A stretch of 12,848 nt of DNA from positions 1 through 12,848 of the forward strand of contig CABUOE010000052.1 of NCBI GenBank assembly GCA_902493155.1, given 5' to 3'. The position numbers were made by a program, and so were the translations under genes. The stretch comes from an uncultured Eubacteriales bacterium (GTDB taxonomy: Bacteria > Bacillota > Clostridia > Oscillospirales > Ruminococcaceae). Each line of letters opens with the position of its first letter. Position 1 is the first letter of the stretch. The notes beneath the pieces are model-generated. The model did no database searches and was not told the origin of the DNA. It saw nothing but the letters and a program-made list of their open reading frames with translations. Positions 1 to 6,558 of the stretch are shown one piece after another.

Positions 1-1
1 C

Positions 2-442
2 AACCACGACATCGAGGACGCGGTGCGGGCTGAAGTGTTAAGTGAGGGCGATTTGCCTTTTGAGGCGGTATATGTGCTGGGGCGGAGCAAATCAGAGCGT
101 CTTACCACCATCATCCGCTCCGTCGTCGAGAACAGCTCTGACGACATTAAAATGGACCCGGAGGTGGAGAAGGCCCACAATTCCCTCAGAAGCTTTATGT
201 TTGAGTACGTGTACACCAATCCGGTGGCCAAAGGGCAGGAGAGCAAGGCGGAGGCCCTCGTCGAAAAGCTCTACGGCTATTACCTGAAAAACCTGGACAA
301 GCTGCCGGAGTTTTACCGGTCGCTGATGGAAAAATTCCCCAGAGAGCGGGTCATCTGCGACTATATTGCTGGCATGACGGACCAGTACGCCGTTAACCAG
401 TACGAAGCCTTATTTATCCCGAAATTCTGGTCAAAGGAGTGA
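2..442 (+). CDS. dgt: dGTP triphosphohydrolase-like protein, C-terminal part (5' truncated)
   Basis: Only the last 146 codons are in the window; the reading frame is open from base 2. The visible part begins N-H-D-I-E-D-A, which matches the conserved NHDxxDA helix of the dGTPase-like branch of the HD phosphohydrolases. The HD metal-binding residues would lie further upstream and cannot be checked. The family hydrolyses dNTPs, typically dGTP, to the nucleoside and triphosphate in the cytoplasm, and so shapes dNTP pools. The C-terminal half is helical and charged, with an M-T-D-x-Y-A motif near residue 117 of the visible part that is common in this family. The stop codon TGA (440-442) overlaps the Shine-Dalgarno region that serves dnaG, so the two genes are probably translationally coupled. 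Placement directly before dnaG is common in Clostridia. The exact substrate is inferred, not shown. Confidence 0.85.
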   Translation, partial: NHDIEDAVRAEVLSEGDLPFEAVYVLGRSKSERLTTIIRSVVENSSDDIKMDPEVEKAHNSLRSFMFEYVYTNPVAKGQESKAEALVEKLYGYYLKNLDKLPEFYRSLMEKFPRERVICDYIAGMTDQYAVNQYEALFIPKFWSKE

Positions 443-452
443 AGAAGAGACG
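435..452 (+). promoter_or_regulatory. dnaG ribosome binding site with possible ACG start
   Basis: AAAGGAG (433-439) overlaps the end of the upstream dGTPase-like gene and lies 10 nt before ACG (450-452). Starting there gives M-IPQSFIETLK, the expected beginning of DnaG. The first ATG in frame, at 483, is 43 nt from this site and has no site of its own. I infer that translation starts at the ACG or an adjacent codon, or that the base was ATG and is a sequence error. Confidence 0.5.
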
Positions 453-482
453 ATCCCTCAAAGTTTTATCGAAACGTTAAAA

Positions 483-2213
483 ATGAGCTGCGACATTGAG
501 AGTATCGTCTCAAGTTACGTCCAGCTGAAAAGAGCGGGCCGCAACCTCACCGGTCTTTGCCCCTTCCATTCCGAGAAAACCCCCTCCATGGTGGTCTACA
601 ACGACAGCCAGTCCTTTTATTGCTTCGGCTGCGGGGCCGGGGGGGACGTGATTTCCTTCATCATGCGGATCGAAAATCTGGACTACGTGGAGGCGGTGCG
701 GTTTTTGAGCGAAAGGGTGGGGCTCCAGCTCCCCGAGGACGGGCGGGAGGACGTCTCGTCCCGCCTGAAACCGGTAATTTTGGAAATTAACAGGCTTTCT
801 GCCCGATTTTTCCACGAGTGCTTAAAATCCGAAGCGGGAAAGCCGGGAATGGAGTATTTTGCCACGCGGCAGCTAAGTCCCAAGACCGTCGTGAAATACG
901 GTCTCGGTTACGCGCCGCCTGGGTGGGACAACCTCAGAAAATTCCTGCGGGGGAAGGGCTTTTCGGACGAGCAGATGATCGCGGCGGCGGTGGCCAGCAA
1001 AGGGCGAAACGGCTCCTGCTACGATATGTTTAGAAACCGGGTCATTTTTCCCATCATCGATTTAAAGAAAAACGTCATCGGGTTTGGAGGACGGGTGCTG
1101 GACGACTCAAAGCCCAAGTACCTCAATTCCGCTGACACACCGGTGTTCAAAAAGAGCAAAAATCTCTTTTCCCTGAACTTCGCGAAGAATCATATCAGCG
1201 ACAGCCGGCTGATTCTGGCAGAGGGGTACATGGACGTGATCGCCGTCAACCAGGCGGGATTCGAAAATGTGGTAGCCACGCTGGGAACGGCGCTCACCTC
1301 CGAGCAGGCGCGGCTCATTTCCTCCTACGCCAAGGAAGTCATCATCGCCTACGACTCCGACGGGGCGGGGCGCACCGCAACAAACCGGGCGGTGGGGCTT
1401 TTGGACGAAGTGGGGGTACAGACGAAAATCCTCAACATGAAAGGAGCCAAGGATCCGGACGAGTACATCAAAAAGTTCGGAACTCAGCGGTTTAAAATGC
1501 TTTTAGACGGGGCCAACAACGTCACAGAGTATCAGCTTTCGGTCATCAAGGCAAAGTATGATATCAGCCTGTCCGAGGGGCAGGCGGCCTATCTCACCGA
1601 GGCGTCTAAATATCTGGCCACGGTGCAGAGCCCTATCGAGCGGGAAATCTACGCCGGGGTGCTCTCTAAGGAAACCGGCGTTTTGAAGGAAACGATTTTC
1701 TCGAACATCGAATCTCTCTTAAAGCGCAAAGAGCGCCGGGAGAAGAAAAAACAGTGGTCTGACATCCAGGTGGGGCGCAATCAGCCGGTGGACCGGCAGA
1801 ACCCCCAGCGGGCGGCCAACCTGCAGGTGGCTTTGGCGGAAGAGGGAATCATCGCCTTTCTTTATAAAAATCAGGACCATCTTAGCTACATTTTGCAAAA
1901 AATCACCCCAGATGCCTTTGTTACCGACTGTAACCGGGAGATCTTTGGAATAATGTTACAAAAACTACAAAATAATAATGGTATTAGTTTGATAGACTTC
2001 AATCCCGAGCTTTCGGGGGAGAAAATCGCCAGATTCAGCGGGATTCTCGCCCGGCAGAGCGAAATGCAGCTGTCCAGGGAAGCGCTGGACGATTACATCG
2101 AAACCCTTTTAGATTATCAATATAAAAAGGCAATGAACCGCGCAGGCGACCTCAGTGACGCAGAACTGCTTGAGGTGGTCGACAAGCTGCGAGAGAAAAA
2201 GAAGCAGCCGTAA
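483..2213 (+). CDS. dnaG: DNA primase DnaG
   Basis: Primase makes RNA primers at the replication fork and binds the DnaB helicase. Counting from the ATG at 483 (576 residues), the N-terminal CHC2-type zinc-binding domain has C26, H29, C47 and C50. The RNA polymerase core follows, with a Toprim fold showing E247 (in AEGYMDV) and the D-S-D pair D291/D293. The C-terminal third after a charged linker near residue 420 is the helicase-binding region. The true start is probably earlier: the frame is open upstream and reads IPQSFIETLK before the ATG, which matches the usual DnaG N-terminus. No ATG, GTG or TTG occurs in that stretch; an ACG at 450 sits exactly where Met is expected, 10 nt after AGGAG (435-439). 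The ATG at 483 has no Shine-Dalgarno. A short AT-rich patch (about 1947-1990) stands out late in the gene. Confidence 0.95.
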   Translation: MSCDIESIVSSYVQLKRAGRNLTGLCPFHSEKTPSMVVYNDSQSFYCFGCGAGGDVISFIMRIENLDYVEAVRFLSERVGLQLPEDGREDVSSRLKPVILEINRLSARFFHECLKSEAGKPGMEYFATRQLSPKTVVKYGLGYAPPGWDNLRKFLRGKGFSDEQMIAAAVASKGRNGSCYDMFRNRVIFPIIDLKKNVIGFGGRVLDDSKPKYLNSADTPVFKKSKNLFSLNFAKNHISDSRLILAEGYMDVIAVNQAGFENVVATLGTALTSEQARLISSYAKEVIIAYDSDGAGRTATNRAVGLLDEVGVQTKILNMKGAKDPDEYIKKFGTQRFKMLLDGANNVTEYQLSVIKAKYDISLSEGQAAYLTEASKYLATVQSPIEREIYAGVLSKETGVLKETIFSNIESLLKRKERREKKKQWSDIQVGRNQPVDRQNPQRAANLQVALAEEGIIAFLYKNQDHLSYILQKITPDAFVTDCNREIFGIMLQKLQNNNGISLIDFNPELSGEKIARFSGILARQSEMQLSREALDDYIETLLDYQYKKAMNRAGDLSDAELLEVVDKLREKKKQP

Positions 2214-2270
2214 AAGGGGAAGGGACGGCAGACGTCTCAAACATTTTGGAAGGAAAAAGGAGAATTTGCA

Positions 2271-3357
2271 ATGGGTGCCGATAAAAAAACAGCAGTCAGC
2301 GACTTGATGGAGCAGGGAAAGCTCAAAGGCAAGCTGACCACCAAGGAAATTACCGACGCTTTGGAGGAATTGGATTTTGATGTGGAGCAGATGGATAAGC
2401 TCTACGACTCGCTGGAAAATCTCAACATCGAAATCATCGAGGACTTCAACATCGAAGAAGAACTGGATCTCGACCTGGAAAACGACGTACCTTTGGAAAC
2501 GGAAGAGGGCGCCGCAGTGGCCGAAGGCGTCAACATCGACGACCCTGTGAAGGTGTACCTGAAGGAAATCGGCCGGGTGCCGCTGCTTTCCAGCGACGAG
2601 GAAATCGAGCTGGCCGAGCGGATGGCACAGGGCGACCCGGTGGCAAGACAGCGGTTAAGCGAGGCAAACCTCCGGTTGGTGGTCAGCATCGCAAAACGGT
2701 ATGTAGGACGTGGAATGCAGTTTCTCGACCTGATTCAGGAGGGAAATTTGGGGCTCATCAAGGCCGTCGAGAAATTCGACCACACCAAGGGCTTTAAATT
2801 TTCCACCTATGCCACCTGGTGGATCCGACAAGCCATCACCCGGGCCATCGCCGATCAGGCCCGGACCATCCGCATCCCGGTGCATATGGTGGAGACCATC
2901 AATAGAGTCAAAAAGGTGAGCAGTCAGCTCCTGCACAAGAATGGCCACGAGCCCAGCGCCGAGGAAATCGCTCAAGAACTCGACATGTCGGTGGACAAGG
3001 TACGGGAAATTTTGCGGGTGAGCCAGGAGCCGGTTTCCCTCGAGACCCCTATCGGTGAGGAGGAGGACAGCCACCTAGGCGACTTCATCCCCGACGACGA
3101 CGCGCCGTCTCCGGCGGACGCCGCCTCCCACACCCTGTTAAAAGAACAGCTTGGAAACGTTTTAGGCACCTTGACGCCCCGGGAGGAAGGTTTTGCGTCT
3201 GCGCTTCGGGCTGGAGGACGGCAGAAGCCGCACTCTGGAAGAAGTGGGCAAGGAGTTCAACGTAACTCGTGAGCGCATTCGGCAGATTGAGGCCAAGGCT
3301 CTTAGAAAACTCCGGCACCCCAGCCGCAGTAAAAAGCTCAAGGACTTTTTGGACTAA
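2271..3357 (+). CDS. rpoD: Primary sigma factor RpoD/SigA, frameshifted near the 3' end
   Basis: This is the housekeeping sigma factor that directs RNA polymerase to TTGACA/TATAAT promoters. It has a strong AAAGGAG (2257-2261) about 9 nt before the ATG. An acidic N-terminal region 1.1 is followed by region 1.2 (VKVYLKEIGRVPLL), region 2 with RLVVSIAKRYVGRG and the -10 melting segment FSTYATWWIRQAITRAI, and region 3. In the ATG frame the protein leaves homology at about codon 307 (GTLTPREE) and stops at 3270-3272 after 333 residues. The missing region 4, including VTRERIRQIEAKALRKLRHP, continues in another frame from 3190 to the TAA at 3355-3357. Comparing with the family, one Lys codon has lost two bases (around 3187-3190); restoring them gives 362 residues. 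Region 4 binds the -35 element and is essential, so a sequence error is the likeliest cause. dnaG-rpoD adjacency is typical. Confidence 0.93.
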
Positions 3358-3377
3358 CCGATAAGGAAAGGGTCAAC

Positions 3378-3773
3378 ATGCATATTACATTAGAATCGGA
3401 TTATGCCATCCGCATTGTCGTTTTTCTCGCCCAACAGGGCAAGCGGGCCGACGCGAAGCTCATCTCCGAGAACACGGAAGTGAGCCTACGGTTCGCCCTC
3501 AAGATTTTGCGTAAGCTGGTGTCCGGGGGGATCATCCGCTCTTATAAGGGAACCACCGGCGGCTACGAGCTGGCCCGGGAACCGGAGAAAATTTCGTTGG
3601 CCGATGTGATCGGGGTCATCGAGGGGCCTTATTACCTGAGCCGGTGTTTAAGGCCGGACGGCGTTTGTCCCAGAAGCGGCGAAGCAGACTGCAAGGTCAG
3701 CCGGGTTTTTGCCGATATTTCAGAGAATGTCCATAAGAAACTTTCTCAGGCCACCTTCGACCAGTTGGTGTAA
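3378..3773 (+). CDS. Rrf2-family transcriptional regulator
   Basis: A 131-residue winged-helix regulator of the Rrf2 family. The N-terminus M-H-I-T-L-E-S-D-Y-A-I-R-I is the family signature, followed by the recognition helix region V-S-L-R-F-A-L-K-I-L-R-K-L and the wing K-G-T-T-G-G-Y-E-L-A. Three cysteines at C90, C97 and C105 match closely the position and spacing of the [2Fe-2S] ligands of IscR (92, 98, 104), so it may sense Fe-S cluster or redox state; NsrR-like nitric oxide sensing is also possible. It starts 20 nt after the rpoD stop, behind AAGGAAAGGG, and is probably the last gene of the dnaG-rpoD transcript since a terminator follows. No isc/suf genes are adjacent, so its targets cannot be named. 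Confidence 0.9.
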   Translation: MHITLESDYAIRIVVFLAQQGKRADAKLISENTEVSLRFALKILRKLVSGGIIRSYKGTTGGYELAREPEKISLADVIGVIEGPYYLSRCLRPDGVCPRSGEADCKVSRVFADISENVHKKLSQATFDQLV

Positions 3774-3797
3774 CGCAGTCTCAGCATGATGAAATTC

Positions 3798-3833
3798 AAA
3801 AAGCGTGCGTACCAAAAATACGCGCGCTTTTTT
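3798..3833 (+). terminator. Intrinsic terminator after the Rrf2-family gene
   Basis: A 14-bp stem (3798-3811 pairing with 3819-3832, with one G-U pair) encloses a 7-nt loop and ends in a run of six T. The A-rich 5' arm suggests it could also work on the minus strand. It closes the dnaG-rpoD-rrf2 unit. Confidence 0.88.
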
Positions 3834-3940
3834 GCCGGTTTGGGGATTTTTTGCAGATGAAAGCAAAAATTTTGACGGACCAAAACTTTTTGGCGGCTAA
3901 GGCCGTCTAACAGACAAAGGATTTGAGAGAGGGTGAGGGG
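3834..3940 (+). other. Intergenic leader before the SGNH protein gene
   Basis: About 107 bases without a gene. A TTGACG hexamer at 3872-3877 resembles a -35 box, but no good -10 lies at 16-18 nt. Two nested inverted repeats are present: GACGG (3874-3878) with CCGTC further right, and CCAAA with TTTGG inside. Some promoter is expected since a terminator precedes it, but I cannot place it with confidence. Confidence 0.3.
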
Positions 3941-4900
3941 ATGGGCGATCCAAAAAGGTTCTATGGAAGAGGAAGCGGCGGTAATCCGCCGGTGAGTCAC
4001 CGCAGAAGGCGGCTCAAATCCCAGTTTTTCAGGTCGGCAGCCCTTATTTTGGCGGTGTTGCTCTGTGGGACGGGATTTGCGCTGTTACTGATAAAGGGGC
4101 CGTCTTTGCTGACGGCGGTTTCACCGAAATCGGCTCAGAACGCTGATACCGCAGCTTTACCGGAGGATGCTGGAACGGGGGACGAAGCCCTGGAGTCCGA
4201 GGCGGCGCTCCGAAAAAGCGCTGATACCGCCCCGGAAACGGAACCCAGTTCTGAAAGCAGCGAGGAAGCGAGTGTTTGGGGCGCGACTGCTGCGCTGGAG
4301 GATGCTGCCGCTCCCTTGGAGCCGGTGGACGATTCCTATTTTAGCGACGCGGCGTTCATCGGAGATTCTCGAACTCAGGGACTGATGCTCTACACCGGGC
4401 TTAAGGATGCGACGTTTTACACTGCCCAGGGGCTTATGGTGGACACCTTTTTTACCAAAAAGGTGGTGGGGTCGGGGGAAAATAAGATGACGATTCCCGA
4501 CGCCATGAAGCAGCAGACCTTTAAAAAGGTGTACATCATGCTGGGGGTCAACGAGCTGGGGTGGTCCTATGAGGACGTGTTCATCCAGAAGTACGGCGAG
4601 CTCGTGGACGAGGTGAAAAAGCTCCAACCCGAGGCCACCGTGTTCATTCAGTCCATCCTGCCGGTGTCGAAAGCCAAATCTGACCGGGACAAGGTGTACA
4701 ACAACATGAAAATCGACCGGTATAATGAGCTCATCCAAAAGATGGCCGAGAAAAAAGGAGTTGTATACCTGAATGTGGCGGAAGCGGTAGGGCTGGACAG
4801 CGGGGCGCTGCCGGAAGAGGCGTCCACCGACGGAGTACACCTGAACAAGGAGTACTGCCTCAAGTGGATGGACTACCTGAAAAGTCACACAGATGTGTGA
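3941..4900 (+). CDS. Membrane-anchored SGNH/GDSL hydrolase-like protein
   Basis: The 319-residue product has a short basic cytoplasmic N-terminus (HRRRRLKSQFFR, about 20-31) and one hydrophobic membrane segment (about 33-51). A low-complexity Ala/Glu/Ser/Pro linker (about 58-125) follows, then an extracellular SGNH domain. The catalytic blocks are visible: F-I-G-D-S-R-T with nucleophile S143, G-V-N-E-L with N204, and D-G-V-H-L with D297 and H300. Such proteins act as esterases or acyltransferases on wall polymers or other carbohydrates; the real substrate is unknown. I chose ATG 3941 because GGGTGAGG precedes it at suitable spacing; an in-frame TTG at 3923 would add six residues but has a poorly spaced site. 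It lies upstream of an ECF sigma/anti-sigma pair that resembles SigV-RsiV, so a cell-wall modification role is plausible. A 7-bp inverted repeat overlaps its stop codon. Confidence 0.85.
   Translation: MGDPKRFYGRGSGGNPPVSHRRRRLKSQFFRSAALILAVLLCGTGFALLLIKGPSLLTAVSPKSAQNADTAALPEDAGTGDEALESEAALRKSADTAPETEPSSESSEEASVWGATAALEDAAAPLEPVDDSYFSDAAFIGDSRTQGLMLYTGLKDATFYTAQGLMVDTFFTKKVVGSGENKMTIPDAMKQQTFKKVYIMLGVNELGWSYEDVFIQKYGELVDEVKKLQPEATVFIQSILPVSKAKSDRDKVYNNMKIDRYNELIQKMAEKKGVVYLNVAEAVGLDSGALPEEASTDGVHLNKEYCLKWMDYLKSHTDV
4885..4900. repeat. Short inverted repeat over the SGNH gene stop codon
   Basis: TCACACA-GA-TGTGTGA: two perfect 7-bp arms separated by two bases, ending exactly with the TGA stop. 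It lies about 130 bp before the ECF sigma gene. It could be an operator or a small RNA hairpin; no T-run follows on the + strand, so it is not a standard terminator. Confidence 0.35.
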
Positions 4901-5032
4901 AAAATACGTTACAGGTAATAAATGATTGCAAGTACGTGCTGATAAAGGGCGTCCAACGGCCGCATATGGGAGAAACAGCGAAAAGGCGTGTCGTGCAGAC
5001 CATACAGAAAAAAGACAGAGAGGGGGCGGCCG

Positions 5033-5494
5033 ATGGAGGAGCTGGAGCAGTACATCATTGAGAATCAGGAGAGCTTTTACCGTTTGGCGTATACCTACGT
5101 CAAAGACCGGGACGCCGCCCTGGACGTGGTGCAGAACGCCGTTGTGAAGGCGCTGACCCATTGGGAAAGCCTGCGGGAGCCCGCCTACTTAAAAACCTGG
5201 TTCTATCGGATTCTCATAAATGAAGGGCTCAACTACATCCGTAAAAACAAGCGGCTCATCCCCACCGACGGGGTGTGGGATCAGCAAGCACCGGAAGAGG
5301 ACCTTCCGGGCAGGCTCGACGTCTACGCGGCTGTGGAGCGGTTAAATCCCAAATTACGGACCATCGTCATTTTGCGGTTTTTCGAGGATATGCCGTTACA
5401 GGAAATTGCCGAGGCGACTGGGCTCAATCTGAGCACGGTAAAGACGAGACTGTACCACGCGCTGAAGATACTGAAAAAGGATATTGGGCAGTAG
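5033..5494 (+). CDS. ECF-type (sigma-70 family) RNA polymerase sigma factor, SigV-like
   Basis: A 153-residue group IV sigma factor with only regions 2 and 4. Region 2 runs from about residue 15 to 75 (F-Y-R-L-A-Y-T-Y-V-K-D, then L-K-T-W-F-Y-R-I-L-I-N). Region 4 runs from about 100 to 150 (L-R-T-I-V-I-L-R-F-F-E-D-M-P-L-Q-E-I-A and the helix-turn-helix S-T-V-K-T-R-L-Y-H-A). It would direct polymerase to stress promoters when released by its anti-sigma factor. I chose ATG 5033, which starts MEELEQYI behind GAGAGGGGG; an in-frame GTG at 4988 would add 15 basic residues unlike the family. The next gene is an RsiV-like anti-sigma factor 20 nt downstream, so the two are surely cotranscribed. The 132 bp upstream contain no promoter I can place. 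Resemblance to SigV is inferred mainly from its partner. Confidence 0.9.
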   Translation: MEELEQYIIENQESFYRLAYTYVKDRDAALDVVQNAVVKALTHWESLREPAYLKTWFYRILINEGLNYIRKNKRLIPTDGVWDQQAPEEDLPGRLDVYAAVERLNPKLRTIVILRFFEDMPLQEIAEATGLNLSTVKTRLYHALKILKKDIGQ

Positions 5495-5514
5495 GCCCGG
5501 AAAGGAGCAAAACC

Positions 5515-6375
5515 ATGGAAGAAAAACTGCGGCAGGCGAAAAAAAACTACGACGCCATCGAAATTCCCGGCGAACTGAGTCCGGCGGTCCAAGACGCCAT
5601 CCGCCGCGGGCGGCTGCAAAAGATCGGGCGGCATTTCTCCCTCGGGAAAATTGCCTCCTGCGTCGCGGCCTGTGCCTGCATCGTCTTTATGGTGACGTTA
5701 AACGCCTTTCCGGTGCTGGCTATGGATCTTTACGACCTGCCGGTCATCGGAGGGCTTACCAAGGTGCTCACCTTTTACCGGTTTGAGGCGGCTGACGAGT
5801 CCATCTACATCCGGATGAAGGTGCCGGAGCTGAAAAATACCGGCAACAGTGAACTGGAAGAGCGGATCAACCGAGAGGTGCGTCTGCGGGTCGACGAGAA
5901 GATGGAGGAGGCAAAGGTACGGGCCAAGGAGTTTTTTGAGGCCTACCTGGCCACCGGCGGGGGGAAGGACGAGTACATCCCCATGGACTTTAACATCGAC
6001 TACCGCATCAACTGCCAAAACGACAAGTACGTTTCCTTCACCGTTTCCAAGGTGGAGACCCAGGCCAGCTTCTATGAGGAGTGCGACTACTACAACATCG
6101 ACATGGAGACCGGCAAGGATCTGACCCTGAGAGACATGCTGGGGGAAGATTACATCGAGCGCTGCAATGAAGCGGTGCGGGAGGGAATCGCCACCAACGA
6201 GAAGAAAAATCCCGACGAGCAGTACTTCCACGACGAGATGGGTTTTCAGTCCATCGATCCCGACCAGGATTTTTACATCAACGAGGCGGGCAACGTGGTG
6301 GTGGTGTTTCCCAAATACGCTCTGGCGCCCGGATATATGGGTTCTCAGGAATTTGAGGTTTTACCGCAGCAGTAA
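5515..6375 (+). CDS. RsiV-like anti-sigma factor (DUF4163/DUF3298)
   Basis: A 286-residue single-pass membrane protein. The N-terminal 43 residues are cytoplasmic and should hold the ECF sigma factor. A hydrophobic segment (about 44-68, I-A-S-C-V-A-A-C-A-C-I-V-F-M-V) ends in F-P-V-L-A-M-D, a possible signal peptidase site. The extracellular part matches the DUF4163 then DUF3298 layout: F-N-I-D-Y-R-I, V-S-F-T-V-S-K-V-E-T-Q-A-S-F, T-G-K-D-L-T-L-R-D-M-L, and near the C-terminus F-Y-I-N-E-A-G-N-V-V-V-V-F-P-K-Y-A-L-A-P-G-Y-M-G split over a beta strand. In B. subtilis RsiV binds lysozyme, is cut by signal peptidase and then RasP, and releases SigV. ATG 5515 follows AAAGGAG at good spacing. A DUF3298 domain also occurs in wall hydrolases, but the paired sigma gene favours anti-sigma. 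Confidence 0.83.
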   Translation: MEEKLRQAKKNYDAIEIPGELSPAVQDAIRRGRLQKIGRHFSLGKIASCVAACACIVFMVTLNAFPVLAMDLYDLPVIGGLTKVLTFYRFEAADESIYIRMKVPELKNTGNSELEERINREVRLRVDEKMEEAKVRAKEFFEAYLATGGGKDEYIPMDFNIDYRINCQNDKYVSFTVSKVETQASFYEECDYYNIDMETGKDLTLRDMLGEDYIERCNEAVREGIATNEKKNPDEQYFHDEMGFQSIDPDQDFYINEAGNVVVVFPKYALAPGYMGSQEFEVLPQQ

Positions 6376-6383
6376 ATTCAGGC

Positions 6384-6426
6384 AAAGACAAACCCCGGAA
6401 GCAAATCTTCCGGGGTTTGTCTTTTA
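6384..6426 (+). terminator. Strong intrinsic terminator after the anti-sigma gene
   Basis: A perfect 18-bp stem (6384-6401 pairing with 6407-6424) encloses a 5-nt loop, with a CCCCGGAAG/CTTCCGGGG core and a short T-run (TTTT) at the end. The symmetric A and T flanks would let it act on both strands. It isolates the sigma module from the cas operon. Confidence 0.93.
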
Positions 6427-6478
6427 TGCAGTATTTTCGATAAATTATGCTATTTTGGACAGAATACATTTGTGAATA

Positions 6479-6507
6479 TAGACATATTATGTTGAATATG
6501 ATAGAAT
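6479..6507 (+). promoter_or_regulatory. Likely promoter of the type I-C cas operon
   Basis: TAGACA (6479-6484, five of six bases of TTGACA), a 17-bp spacer, and an extended -10 TG-A-TAGAAT (6499-6507). It sits in an AT-rich stretch between the terminator and cas3, where such composition is otherwise rare in this window. Transcription would begin near 6514, leaving a leader of about 45 nt before the cas3 ATG at 6559. Confidence 0.7.
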
Positions 6508-6558
6508 AATCTGGAAAAAGGGATGTTCCTAATAATCTCTGGAAAAGAGGTGCTTTTC

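Noticed and set aside
4157..5161. Long minus-strand open frame (334 codons) opposite the SGNH gene and the ECF sigma start
   Set aside because: It mirrors two well-supported + strand genes, has no recognisable domain, and its His/Leu/Val-rich composition is typical of the complement of GC-rich coding sequence.
5275..5514. Upstream extension of the anti-sigma gene by 80 codons
   Set aside because: The extension lies in the sigma gene in another frame, while ATG 5515 has an excellent ribosome binding site and gives the expected cytoplasmic N-terminus.
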